DNA of 64,000 nt from Deinandra increscens subsp. villosa (lineage: Eukaryota; Streptophyta; Magnoliopsida; Asterales; Asteraceae): contig JBCNJP010000019.1 in NCBI GenBank assembly GCA_039602395.1, positions 6,588,997 to 6,652,996 of the forward strand, given 5' to 3'. Positions 22,617-33,990 of this stretch are shown here, piece after piece. The stretch's first letter is position 1; the number at the start of each line of letters is the position of its first letter. The translations under genes were made by a program, and so were the position numbers. Under the pieces are notes generated by a model that made no database searches, was not told the DNA's origin, and saw nothing but the letters and a program-made list of their open reading frames with translations.

Positions 22617-22938
22617 TGCTGTGTTCCCGAGTTTACTTAAAGAGGGAAAAGAAGAGAAAAGAAAGAAAAAGAAGAGAAAGGAAAGGAAGAGAAAGTAAGA
22701 GAATGGGGGGTGATTCTTTTCCTTCCAAATCCTTCTGATTTGGAAGGAAGAAAAAAAATAGAAAATGAACTAACTTTCTCTCCCTTCCCTCCCCTTCTCT
22801 CCTTTAATGAAACTCGGTAACACAACTTTTTTTTTCCTTCTCTTTCCCTCCTTAAGTAAAACTCAGGAACACAAAATTTTTTAAACTTATTTCCATTTCC
22901 TTTCCTTTCCCTCGTTAAATAAACTCGGGAACACAGCG
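22617..22938. mobile_element. Harbinger/Tourist-like MITE with reiterated end motifs
   Basis: The terminal inverted repeat is TGCTGTGTTCCCGAGTTTAC on the left and, inverted, CGCTGTGTTCCCGAGTTTAT on the right. It continues into AAAGAGGGAAA and its complement. Both flanks are TTA (22614-22616 and 22939-22941), a Harbinger-type target duplication. The right half contains two more internal copies of the end motif (near 22808-22826 and 22859-22876), so the right terminus is present three times in tandem. The interior is a strongly purine/pyrimidine-biased GAAAG tract. Confidence 0.72.
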
Positions 22939-23249
22939 TTAGTATATTAATTTTAATTTTACATTTTATAGTGAGAGTATACGAATTCGTTGTTATGATT
23001 AGTGGCTAATACTTTTAGTGATTATTATGGGTGAATGGTTTGTGTGCTTGCTAATTAGATTTAAGTTAACACTAGTTTAGATTGAATCTTGTGGATCTGT
23101 TTGATTTTAGTTGTCTATTCGGTTAATCTAGCGACAACTTGCCAACTTGATTTGCTAGTCTGAAATACAATTGTCATCTTTTAATGGTTTTCTTGTCATA
23201 TATTTCCACCATAATGATGATCACATAGACATGACTTTGTTTAAATTGT

Positions 23250-24160
23250 TAAGCCCAACCCTAAAAAGAAGAAAACTGCGACGAAAAAGACTGGTGAAAA
23301 ACAACCCAAATCTGTATGGTGGAAATATATGACAAGTTTATTGATGAGGAAACCGGTCTGCAAAGAGCACAATGCAAATACTGCCCTAAGAGTTTGGTTG
23401 CTGAAACATATACAAATGGAACAACAGGATTGAAACGACGCGCTAAGGCATGCCCCAATAACCCTGATTTTAAGTTGAAAGGTCTAACGAATATCTATGC
23501 TAAAAATAATGATGGTGATGAGGCTGGACCTAGTTAAAAAAAAAAACCTGGAAATTCAGTGCCGAAAATAACCGCAAAGCCACCGCTAAGATTATAATTC
23601 TAGATGAGTTACCATTTTCGTCCGTGGAGCATGAAGGGTTTAAGAGTCTTATGAAGAGAGTGTGTCCAAATTTTAATGTTCCAAGTGGCATACAATTGCA
23701 AGGGATCGTGGGAATTTTAACATTTTATTGATGACAATTGGGTTTATCATAAGCGAACCATCAACTTCAAGCCTATATATTCCCATAAAGGAGAGCAAAT
23801 TGGAAGAATTTTACAAAAGTGCTTAAAGGAGTGGGACATTACTAATGTCTTAACAATTAACACTAACAACCTATCCTCCAATGACACTGCAATTTCATTT
23901 CTAAATCGTACGTGACAAAACCAATTACTTTTAACATCTACCACTAACATCACATACTCTAATGAAATTGCCATTTCACTACTTAAAGGTACGTTACAAA
24001 ACCAAATACTTGAGGGGTGTTACTTACACGTTTGTTGCATGACACATGATATTAATCTCATCGCGAAGGACGGAGTAAGTAGTAGAGAAATAGCTATCCA
24101 GCGTATCCGAAGTGCCTTCGGTACATAAGAATCTCACCTAAGAGGTTCTAGATTTTTAGG
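23250..24160 (+). pseudogene. Decayed hAT transposase with BED zinc finger
   Basis: The frame 23316-23537 encodes a BED-type zinc finger: YDKFIDEETG, then LQRAQCKYCPK (first Cys pair) and TTGLKRRAKAC (last Cys). The usual final His is replaced within RRAKAC, so the finger may already be damaged. After the stop at 23535 the protein resumes in another frame with IIILDELPFSSVEHEGF and KRVCPNFNVPS. It then continues, after a deletion, with QIGRILQKCLKEWDI and GCYLHVCCMTHDINLIAKDG, all typical of the plant hAT family (RICESLEEPER/DAYSLEEPER-like). The N-terminal basic region before 23316 is offset by one base. With several frameshifts and stops it cannot make a transposase. No matching hAT termini were identified. 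Confidence 0.82.
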
Positions 24161-24485
24161 GAGTGTACTAAAAAGATAACATTCCTACCAATGCGATCTT
24201 GGAAAAGATAAAAGCTACTATACTAGTCGTGTTTACTTTTATTTAGTTCACCTTGGTTCATCATCTTAACTTTTTCTTTGTCTAGATATATGCGAGAGAC
24301 TCGAACCAAGTAAAAGGAAAAACGGGGAGGAGATCGACTAGTGGGTGGCGAAAGATTGTTATTTTTATTTAGTTCATTTACTATTTTGGCACGGAAGATT
24401 GTTACTTTTAATTTTGTTATGACATTCTGATATTATTTAGGTTTGCATTATGACAATTTATTATTTTGGTTTTTTATGAATGACG

Positions 24486-25098
24486 AATATTATTAAAAGC
24501 GGAACCCGCTAGTAAGGCGCTAGAGGTCGTGAAAAGAAAAACATTAGAAAGAGAAGGAGAACCAATCAACCCAACTAATGGACTAAGACTTACAACGGTT
24601 TACAAACCACAAAAAACTCCAAACTTTGATTTCACTTATCACCCTTTGCAGCGACGGAGGACGGTGATTGAAAACCACCTTGAATTCTCTCGATCCATAT
24701 GCACCATAAACCAGTTAGAAAAATAATATTCACCGCATTTGACTTGAGATTTGAAAGATGACAATCTTTATGAATGTTGACAAAATCTGAAACAGAGAAT
24801 GCGACCACCCCCGGGAGCCGGCACCACATCGTCAAAATCTGTCAAACTTGGTCCGAGAACACACAACCTGTGAACAGATGTAAAACCGATTCCGTACCAT
24901 CCCCACATAAAGCGCACGCCAAGTTAGTAACATCCATGTTCCGATGTCTAAGAGCTTCTCGAGTAGGAAGACAATCATGCATAGCCCTCCACGCCAAGAG
25001 ATTAATTTTCAACGGAACAAACCTGCACCATTCGAAATTAAAAGACAGACCTCTATCCTCAAGACCCGTTAAAACCGCTCGAAGCGATTTGGTCCAAT
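24486..25098 (-). pseudogene. Decayed LINE fragment, zf-RVT region
   Basis: Minus-strand translation gives WCRFVPLKINLLAWRAMHD, then a Cys/His cluster CALCGDGTESVLHLFTGC, then an in-frame TGA where relatives have Trp, then MWCRLPG and ends with LTGLWCIWIERIQ. This is the same C-terminal zinc-binding domain as in the LINE at 13968, but the protein sequences differ clearly, so it is a separate family. The upstream polymerase is missing. The fragment lies head to head with the plus-strand NF-YB gene, about 1.3 kb from its start codon. Confidence 0.78.
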
Positions 25099-25624
25099 AA
25101 TTAAGTCATGATTTGGTTTGGAATGAGAATGAAATGTACATTGTCCATGTCATTTTGGTTCTTGTAGGAGGTTTTGTAGCATGTCATTAGGGTCTTTTTT
25201 TTCCTTCTTATTTTGACTTAAAGTGCAGCAAAAAGTAATTGATTTTTCTATATTTTTTGGTTCCTATTTACACTAAAAATGCAGCCACAAGAATGAGTTG
25301 GGTGATTTGATGTGCTAGGTGCAGGCCCAATATGATGAAGAATTAATTGTGTAGAATGTTGTAGGAATCTGACAGGTTCCTTTTTCGATTTCGGGATGAA
25401 GTACAAGTCCCGACCAAACCGATAGTCTCGAGACCAAGTACCCATTATATATTTTTGATCGGTACTCAGTCACTATATTTGAAAAGATCGAGAATCGGAT
25501 CGAGTCAGGAATCGGTACCAATAAGTCGGTTTCCCGACTTTACTCACCCCTACTCAGCTCATGTCCGGCACCAAAAAACCCACAAGTACTTGTTATTTTA
25601 TTTTGGGTAAATATATACTAGTTA

Positions 25625-25962
25625 GGGTGGGGGGTATGGTTGCCTAAGACATAAATTTGAAACATAAACCTGACCAATCAGGTGCTGCCAACAGGAGAGA
25701 GAAAAATGATGTAGAATGTATGTTTTTGTGGTGGGTATGGTTGCCTAAACATAATTCTCGGTAAACATTGGATAGTTTTGTAAAGTGGGACCACATCACA
25801 CACACATGGGGAGTATGCCGCAAGGGGTATTCATCGGCAAGAATATGCCGAAATTTGGGAGAGATGATGCCGAGAAGGGGATGCCGAAGAGGGGGAAGTG
25901 GGTTGCCGAATTATTGCCGAGAAATATTAAGTTTGCCGAAGGTATACCCCCACCCCCCACCC
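25625..25962. mobile_element. Tourist/Harbinger-like MITE in the NF-YB upstream region
   Basis: TTA flanks the element on both sides (25622-25624 and 25963-25965). The ends are GGGTGGGGGGTATGGTTGCC and, inverted, GGGTGGGGGGTGGGGGTATACC. The G-run-plus-GTAT terminus resembles that of the full-length Harbinger at 247-2766, which may have supplied its transposase (inference). The right half has several 'atgccga' repeats. It lies about 440 bp upstream of the start codon of NF-YB and could carry regulatory sites. Confidence 0.82.
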
Positions 25963-25965
25963 TTA

Positions 25966-26400
25966 AAAGGCTGTAAAAAGACCCATGTGGCAAAGGATCG
26001 TTGAATGAAAATAAAAGGTAAAAACAAAATTGTTTTGGGGAAAAAGGAAGGAACGGTGTGGATACCATCCACTCCCATAAAGATCTTTCTCAAAAGCCCT
26101 CAAATCAAATCTCAAACAATAATCCAAGCACAAAGCCGCTCATACCAATCTCTCTTCTCCAGCGTCCGATCTCTGCAATCAACCCCCAATCAGATCTCCC
26201 TCCCTCCCTCCCTCCCTCTTTGCGCGCCAAATACAAATCACTCTCCGCTCTCTAATTCTCTCTCTCTACAGGTATCTCAAAACCCCCAATTTTACGAGGC
26301 CACTGCGCGACTTGTTTATCTCTCTCTAATCTTATGTTTTACTTTGTTATTTGGTCGGTGTTGATGATTGTTGAAAGGTTTAGGGTTTCCATCGGTGATA
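25966..26400 (+). promoter_or_regulatory. NF-YB promoter and 5' leader with probable leader intron
   Basis: The sequence becomes C/T-rich from about 26090 (CTCCCTCCCTCCCTCC at 26206-26219, then TCTCTCTCTCTACAG), typical of a plant 5'UTR. A donor-like CTACAG/GTATCTC lies at 26271/26272 and acceptor-like AG sites at 26377 and 26383, so a short leader intron just before the ATG is likely. No TATA box was assigned with confidence. Confidence 0.5.
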
Positions 26401-29400
26401 ATGACGGATGTTCCGGGGAGTCCGGCCGGTGGGAGTTACGAAAGCGGCGGCGACCAGAGTCCCCGCTCGAATTCCAACATTAGGGAGCAGGACAGGTTCC
26501 TGCCGATCGCTAACATAAGCCGGATAATGAAAAAAGCTTTGCCTGCCAACGGGAAGATCGCGAAAGACGCTAAGGATACCGTTCAGGAATGTGTTTCCGA
26601 GTTCATCAGTTTCGTCACTAGCGAGTACGTACCTTTAAAATTCAGCAAGTGTTGTAGCTGCTGTAAATTAAGAAGGTTTTAGCAGAATAACAAGTTGTGG
26701 AAATTGAATGTTTCTCTCTGTTTGTATTGCGTTGTGGATTAGGGCGAGTGATAAGTGTCAGAAAGAGAAGAGGAAGACAATTAATGGTGATGATCTGCTT
26801 TGGGCAATGGCTACACTAGGTTTTGAAGATTATATTGAACCCCTCAAGGCTTATCTGTCTAGATACAGAGAGGTAAATCGTTTTGTAGTTACAGATTGTT
26901 TGAATCAATGATAAAATTGGAATGAGATTGTGCGATTTCTGTCGTTACAATTTAGTGTTTATGTTACTTGAACTGTCTATTTCATCGCGGTTTAAAAACG
27001 AGGACTGAAGTGTCATGTAAAGGGGGTGTTTGGGATTGCTTACGAGTTCATTGGTGTCTATGCTTTGATATGCAAATAAGTAGTTTTTGTGTTTGGATAT
27101 AAGAAACCTGCTTATGATCCGTTGATAATTCGAGGGTGCGATTAGCACTTTTCGAGTTGATCACTCAAACTCTTTAGTATTTTATCATTAAATCTTTGGA
27201 TAAGGAAAATTGCCTAACAGGCTAACACTCAAATACATGCTTATATGGTTATCACATTTTGTTACAGCATAAGCAAATCCAAACACTATCTCCTGCATTA
27301 TGTCTTGTTACAACCGATTATTTGTGTTCGTTGCTTTCAGAATACATAAGCAATACCAAACACCCCTTAAATTTAGTAATTTACTGCATCTACCGTTTCA
27401 AATAAGTTCTTTTACAAATAAACAATTGTCCTCAATTATCTTTTCAAAAGAGTTTGTAGTCATAAATTTTGCTAGATCCAGTAGTGTATTCCAATACATG
27501 CTAGTATCTCCCACATATTGATTCAGACTGGATACCTTTCGATATGCAGAGGGAAAAATGATTAATGCTTATAATGTCATAATGAGTAAGTTAATGGTAT
27601 TTTGGTGTCATCTAAACATCAAACCAATAGAAACAACTTTAATTATCATGCTTTAACCATGAAACTCATATGTTAAGACAAGAATGCAGTTCAATTTTGG
27701 TTACGGTGATATTTTGCTTTTATTTTGTAATGTTTCTGGTTGTATCAGCTTCTCAGTTTCTTACATTTGTTTTCTAACATGATTTTCTATGTTTTTTCCT
27801 TCGCTTTGATGTTGGATGCTTACATGGAATATTGATCTGCACAGTTAGAGGTTGGGGATCCATTTGACACACTTATAAATCTCAGATAAATTCAACTTTA
27901 ATTTACTGTTTTTCAAGTGATAAAATAGCTAACATAATGATGTGTCTTACTTAGGGTGATACAAAAGGATCTGCAAGGGGTGGAGATGGATCTGGCAAGA
28001 AAGATACAGTTGGATCTCAGATTGTTCCAAATGCACAGGTGAGTAAATGCATTGATTTTTTTAGTTTCAGTGTTCACATGTGTTCAATTTATTTCCTAAT
28101 TGGATATTTTCTAGGGCTAGCAATCCATGTCATGGCACTATAAAAATCATGTTTTGGGCAGGTTGTGATTGGGTTGTCTTGTACTCTTGTTTAACCGGCT
28201 TAATTAAACGAATCATGTTTGCGTTGACCTGCTTAACCCGTTTGTTTAAACAGACTGACCTGTCAACCTGTTAAATTTAGAATAAAATGTAAAAAGTATG
28301 TTTTATAAGGTCAACCCGCTACCTGTCTATGACCGGCGTAACCCGTTTACAACTTGATTACAACCAATTTAGACTTTCATGACTCGTTCAGTTAGATATG
28401 TTACAGGGTTGTGGAGGGTTATACATTTTAAGAGTGACAGGGTGAGGGTTGATGTCTTTAATGCAGTAAATATATGGGTTGTGTTTGGCTTCATCAGTTC
28501 AACCTAAGGCCGTTCACGAGTCGAACCAAGTCGAGCCGAGCCTACTCAGTTACAAATGAGTTGATATCGAGCGTGCTATTTCCGATCTTTTTCGATCGAG
28601 CTTTTAGCTATATGAACAATCCTAACTCAACATGATTATTACTTAAAGTCTGGTTTCCACCAATTGATTCTTTGGCGGAAACAATACTCAATTGGTGGAA
28701 ACAAGATTCTAAGTAATTAAACAGACTGACCAGTCAACATGTTAAAATTAGAATAAAAAGTAAAGATATGTATATTTTATAAGGTCAACCTGCTACTTGT
28801 TTATGACCCGTTTACAACTTGATTACAATCAATTTACAACCCGCCAACCCATATATAACTTTCATGACTTGTTCAGTTAAATATGTGACAGGGGTTGTGT
28901 TCGGTTTACACATTTTAAGGTAACCGGGCAAGGGTTGATGTCTTTAACACAAATAAATGTATGGTTTATGTTCGCGTTCATCAATTCAACCTAGGGTTGT
29001 TCACGAGCTGATTCGAGTTGAATTGACTTGTTTACAACCTAGTCGATTTTGAGCGACTCTTTATCAAAGCTTTTTTTGAACGAGCTTTCAGAGTTTCAGT
29101 TATTTGAATAATCCTAACTCTGCATGATCATTACTTAAAGTCTTGTTTCCACCAATTGATTCTTTGAGAGAAAACAATCTACATATATATTATACCTAAA
29201 ATAAGCTCGATCAACATATCAAGATTGAAACAAATTACACTATCGAATGTATAGAACATAACATAATTAAACTATGATTAAAAAGGAAAATTGGAATTAA
29301 ATAATCCAAGTTATTGGGTATTGGCGGATAATAATCCGAGTTCCAATATTGGCCTACAATAATCCTAATTATTTGGGTCTTGGAATTCATTGGGCCGCCG

Positions 29401-30552
29401 TTAATTTTTCACTAACTCCGTTAGTATTTGCTGACGTGGCAGGTGATGTGGCATCATTTTTGCTGACGTGGCAGGTGATGTGGCATCATACTTGCTGACG
29501 TGGCATGTGCCACGTCAGCACACAACTAATGGAGTTAGTGAAAAATTAACGGAGGCCCAATGAATTCCAAGACCCAAATAATTGGGATTATTGTAGGCCA
29601 ATATTAAAACTCGGATTATTATCCGCCAATACCCAATAACTTGGATTATTTAATTCCAATTTTCCGATTAAAAATTGAGTTCAACAGAGTACATGCACTG
29701 CCAAGGTTTCAACAAATTACCTTAGAAGTAGATTAAAACGATCAGGGAAGTTCCAAGTTGTCGATTAAAACGTGCACCAGATGAAGTTAGGGCCCCGATC
29801 TTCACATTAAAACCGATGAGCAGTGAGTATTCGGTCGAATACTAGGTCACCAAATCAGTGAGGTATTGAATTAAGAATTAGGTCGCCCATCACCAAATCA
29901 GTTACCAGTATGGGGGTACTGGGGTTGGGCACTTGTGCTGTAGATTTTGGGTTGGGCATTTGGGCTGTAAATTTGTGGTGAGAAAGAGTAAGAATGACCT
30001 ATAGTATAAAACATTAAAATTTTGGGCTTTACTTAAACAAGCTAAACAAGCTGAACCGTGCCAATCGAACTTGGCTCGTTTACAAACTCAGCCAATCCGG
30101 CTCGTTTACAACCGTGTCGATCTTGAGTGAGTTTCTAGGTATTTGAACAACCCTAATTTAACTTGCGGACCTGACATGTGTTTATACCATTTGCATTTGA
30201 TACCTTTGGTTTCCTTTCACCCGAGGTTGTGAAACTACTTAGTAAAGTCCAACGGGTCATGGATAGTAATGTTGTGACCTCATCATCTATGAATGTAGTT
30301 TTTAAACGTCTTAGTTTTGCTATCTAAATAGGGCTAGCGGTGTAGCTTGTTGCCCTTTGCCTTTTATATCCAAGTAAACATTTATTATTTGGATGATTGT
30401 TTATTATATGAATATGAATTACCTTAATATTTTATGATTGGTCTTTGCTTCTTACTTTTTTTTTCTTGATTTTACATTGGTGTATCGATTTGCAGTATAC
30501 TCATCAAGGATCTTATACACAAGGCATGAATTATTTGAATTCACACGTTTGA
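26401..30552 (+). CDS. NF-YB transcription factor subunit (CCAAT-box binding), five coding exons
   Basis: Coding exons by splice sites and reading frame: 26401-26624, 26743-26872, 27845-27850, 27955-28038 and 30496-30552, giving 166 residues. Residues 28 to about 120 are the histone-fold core: [70 protein letters not shown] and [18 protein letters not shown] pairs with NF-YC through this fold and, with NF-YA, binds CCAAT in promoters in the nucleus. The lysine in GKIAKDAK (Asp in LEC1-type proteins) marks a non-LEC1 member, and the tail [14 protein letters not shown] places it with the intron-containing NF-YB1/8/10-like group. The third exon is only six bases (TTAGAG, Leu-Glu). A 3'UTR intron (30561-31486) follows the stop. 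Introns and leader flank host several MITEs; introns 4 and 3'UTR were enlarged by them. Confidence 0.93.
28248..29185. repeat. Tandem segmental duplication, about 471-bp unit, in NF-YB intron 4
   Basis: Two adjacent diverged copies start at 28248 and 28719. Shared landmarks are AAACAGACTGACC, 'tttataaggtcaacc', 'gtttacaacttgattacaa', and 'ttaaagtc' followed by TTTCCACCAATTGATTCTTT. Copy 1 ends in an inverted TTTCCACCAATTG ... CAATTGGTGGAAA pair. There is no coding capacity. Confidence 0.75.
29285..29665. mobile_element. Mutator-type MITE with very long inverted repeats, in NF-YB intron 4
   Basis: The perfect 9-bp target duplication GATTAAAAA lies at 29276-29284 and 29666-29674, the length expected of Mutator-like elements. 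The terminal inverted repeats begin GGAAAATTGGAATTAAATAA and extend with few mismatches for about 150 bp on each side. The short centre has repeats of TGCTGACGTGGCA and TGATGTGGCATCAT. The RNA could fold as one long hairpin. A relative is at 33991-35146. Confidence 0.88.
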
Positions 30553-30661
30553 ACTTTCAGGTAACATCTCTATTTCTCTCTTGATGAATTATTTGAATTT
30601 GTACGTTTGAAGTTATAAGCAAATATTAAACTCAGTTGTGGCATAAGCTCTGTAATATACA

Positions 30662-31393
30662 CAGGGGCGGACCCTTATTAGGCCGTCCCCGTGGACCCCC
30701 TCAACCTCGTACGCAAAGTGAAAAAATTTGTGAACGGTTTTTTATAAAAAAAGTCTGTGAAGAGGAGTTAATAAATACTTAGTCTGTGAAGATGAAACAA
30801 AGCAAGCAACTAGCCTAGTTGTAAGAACCCTTGTTTGATTTTGAAGGGGTGCAAGTTCAAATCTTGTCCTTAACATTTTTTTTCCCAGCTTTTTTTATTA
30901 ATTTTAGTGCTATAAATGAGGAGAGTAAATGATGGTACTTCATTTTCCACCTCTTTTTTATTTACTTTCATTATAGACCGATTCTTTTTAAATACATTAA
31001 ATCTAGACCATTTTTATAATGAAGTATTACAATATATAAAACTATAGACTTTTTTTTAATCGACAAACATTTTGTCATATTATTTTTCTTCACGCGTTAT
31101 TTTTTCTCTTATCTTCATTTCTAGCCATTTACTATTATCTTTTTACTATTATATCGTTATCAATGCTACGGTATAGATTTTTTTTAACAAATCATGTAGA
31201 GTTTTTTTTAATCAGTTATTTTTTTTCTTTACTCGCAATTTTCGTGTCGCAACGCGCGCTTGCATTAAAAGCTATTTAGTAAGTAATATACCAAATTTCT
31301 TTATGTACGTTTATATGAAAGAAACATCTAAAACTAGTGACTCCGTAAAAAAAATTGTGGACCCCCTCAAAAACTTTTCTAGTTTCGCCCCTG
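30662..31393. mobile_element. hAT-type non-autonomous element, copy 2, in the NF-YB 3'UTR intron
   Basis: The ends are CAGGGGCGGAC and inverted TTTCGCCCCTG, with a perfect 8-bp target duplication AATATACA at 30654-30661 and 31394-31401. It is the same family as 21345-22015. The interior again carries a tRNA/SINE-like stretch (AGCCTAGTTGTAAGAAC, then GCAAGTTCAAATC), here more decayed. It also has a CAACGCGCGC motif near 31250. It sits wholly inside the likely 3'UTR intron, so splicing would remove it. Confidence 0.9.
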
Positions 31394-31855
31394 AATATAC
31401 AAGATATGTAGTTTATTCTCTGTAATTTGTGGAACATTTGGCCGTTATGGTTTGACTGTAACCATTTTCTATTGAATAATTTGCAGCCAAGGGAAATGAC
31501 ATGATCATTTAGCTGTTGTGGGATTTTTGAGCTTCTTGTGTACTGGTTTGCTACTAAACAATCTTCGACATGATTGGTGCTTTTAATATTTATATAGATT
31601 TCTGTATTTGTTTTATTTTATCTGATATAAATATGTTGTTTATGTCCCGTTTTGTTTTTCTTGTGGCGGGAGTACGTTACTTGTTGATTGATTTTATATC
31701 TTCAGTTTAATTGTTATGTTGTTAAAAATGTCAAAGTAAGTAAAGTTTTTTTTGTTGAAAAATTCATTATTTTGTGCTGTCATTACTTTGAACAGTGTTA
31801 GGCCGTCCACATTCTGTAAATCCTTTATTTATAACGTGGAAGCTAACGGCATGAG

Positions 31856-32633
31856 TAGAGGTGCAAATTCCAAACCGGTTTGGGCTCTCAAATCGGTTCT
31901 TAAACCGGTTTTCAAACCGGTCAAAACCGGTTTTGACCAAACCGGTTCCCAAACCGGTCAAACCGAACCGGTTTCAGTCGGTTTGGGAGTTTAGTGAAGA
32001 AACCGGTTTTCAAACCGGTTTGAAACCGGTTTCTTCACATGATTTTAGGCACTTTTTCTAGCCGTTTTCTAGCCGTTTGGGGGTGGGTTTGAGCCTAAAA
32101 ATTAGTATATATACCCCCTTGATGTGTTATAAACATTACCCCACTTCTCAATCTTTTAAAAAACTTTTAAATTAACAAAGATTATCGCTCATTCACTCAA
32201 AATTGGTATATATACCCTCTTGATGTGTTATACAAAACGTTTCTAATCATAAAAGTCAAACGTTTCTAATCTAGTTAAAATAATTTGTATTTTTTTTGAA
32301 AATTAGCTATTTTGTAATCGTTTAGGTGTGAACTTTAGCTACTTTTGTAATGTTTTATGTTTTTATTCAATAAAAAGTATGTTTTTTAAGTTTTTATAAA
32401 GTTTATTAAAATAAATAAAAAAAATACAAAACCGGTTCAAACCGGTTTGAGTTCCCAAACCGGTTCGGTTTCTAACCGGAACCGGTTTCATCGGTTAGAG
32501 GTTTTCGTACTCAAATCCGGTTTGGTAACCGAACTGGTTTGGCCCCAAACCCGTTTTAACCAAAACCGATTTTGGTCAAAACTGGTTTGAGAACCGAACC
32601 GGTTTGGTTTTCAAACCGATTTTTGCACCTCTA
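31856..32633. mobile_element. hAT-type MITE built of AAACCGGTTT words
   Basis: The ends are TAGAGGTGCAAA and its exact inverse TTTGCACCTCTA, with a perfect 8-bp target duplication GGCATGAG at 31848-31855 and 32634-32641. Both subterminal zones are filled with AAACCGGTTT-type palindromes, more than twenty CCGGTT occurrences in all, around an AT-rich centre. Frames at 31752-32061 are translations of this repeat and not genes. It lies just past the NF-YB transcript end. Confidence 0.9.
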
Positions 32634-32641
32634 GGCATGAG

Positions 32642-33204
32642 GACAAGGATGAAAGGAAGCCTTGTAACATAAATCCTTTTTTAAATCCATAGTTAAGGAC
32701 ATATTTTTAGATGTTTTGTGGGCCTCAGATAAATTTTTTTGTTTGTTTATATTATATATTGATAATGAGGTGGAAATTAATAATAGTCGGGATCTTTTTA
32801 GGGATAAAGTGAAATGATTATTTTACGAGGATTTATAAAAATATGATGTTATACATGTAAGACCTATTAATATTTATAAGTACGTGGTATACCCGTGTGA
32901 GTCAAGACGTGTACCTATAAAAACATTTAAGGGTATGTGGTATATTTGCGTGAGTCAAGATGTGACTCACTCACGGGAACACAACCCTGCATGCACGCGA
33001 ATGGTGGTGTGAGTTTGTGTGTGAGAATTATCACGGCCTAGAGTAGGGATAATGGTACAAAATTGGACCGTTGGGGGGCTGCGAAATTAAAAAGAAAAAA
33101 AAAACTTTAACCCAAAAATTCACTATTCAAACTTATTCAGCCTAAAACATGTTTTACAAGAATTCCTTACCCTAAACGTTCTATCTTCTACTCAATTTCT
33201 CTAC
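32642..33204. other. Intergenic DNA, no gene supported
   Basis: A direct repeat with the phrases GTGGTATACCCGTGTGAGTC and GTGGTATATTTGCGTGAGTC occurs at about 32884 and 32937. I see nothing else. Confidence 0.5.
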
Positions 33205-33640
33205 ACTAAGATGAACCTTAACGACCCCAATAATCTTAACACCTAACACTTGAAATCAGGGCGTTTATGTGAGTCAACCGAACTCGTTGTATGTGGATGT
33301 TTATCGTTCCTAAATCGACACCCAATCTCCCTCAACACCCACAACATAACCAACATTCGTACCCGGTTTTGCACCCAATTATGCTCAGTAGGGTCAAATA
33401 CCACCACCCCCAACTCTCACCTATGTTCTCATAATCCCAAGTCGAACAAGAAACTGAGGTTGAGGAGATCATTCACGAAGCGCAAGAAACCATATAACAA
33501 AAAAAAAATAGGGGGAAGAAAGTGGTCAACTAATCTTTGTCAGGAAAAGGCCGAAGTTAACAACGATGGACCATGTCCAAAGAAATTGTGTTGGTGAAGA
33601 CATATGTCAACGTGTCGGAGTATCTAATTTTTGGTGAACT
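33205..33640 (+). pseudogene. Decayed Harbinger ORF1 (Myb/SANT-like accessory protein) fragment
   Basis: A start MNLNDPNNLN at about 33210 is followed by scrambled frames. In the third frame the text EQETEVEEIIHEAQET and RWTMSKEIVLVKTYVNVSE appears; the latter resembles the first helix of the trihelix/Myb-like domain of Harbinger ORF1 proteins, which usually reads R-W-T-x-x-E-E-x-x-L-A-K-A-Y. An acidic region before a KKxxRGKK basic patch is also usual. Several stops and frame changes show it is dead. The open frame at 33250-33597 is a coincidence of frame. No transposase partner or element ends were found nearby. Confidence 0.5.
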
Positions 33641-33990
33641 TTTTTTTAACTTTAAAAAAAAAGTAAAAAAAAAAAATACTAACTTATACCCCTCCCATAT
33701 GAGTTGGTCAGTTGGTGTATTGAATCTAATCACTATCTACTGTCTATGAACTCACTACATCAACTCACTACACAACAGGTAAGTATACCTCAGCTCTGCC
33801 TAAGCGATGGAATGGTCATGTGGTTGTAAAATTGTAATGAGGTGAGAGATGACTTGAGTTGCACGTGACATACAAGGGAAGACACGTAAGTGCACGTGCT
33901 TTGTTATCATGGGATGGCCACAGCCTAGTAGTAGTTTAATATTAAACTCTCATGCGACTGAAACAACTCACATTCACTTACTTTTTATTA

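Noticed and set aside
31752..32061. Frames rich in KPVFKPV/NRF repeats
   Set aside because: Translations of AAACCGGTTT repeats in a MITE.
33250..33597. 115-residue plus-strand frame as a host gene
   Set aside because: The recognisable Harbinger ORF1 residues are in a different frame, so this frame is a by-product of a pseudogene.
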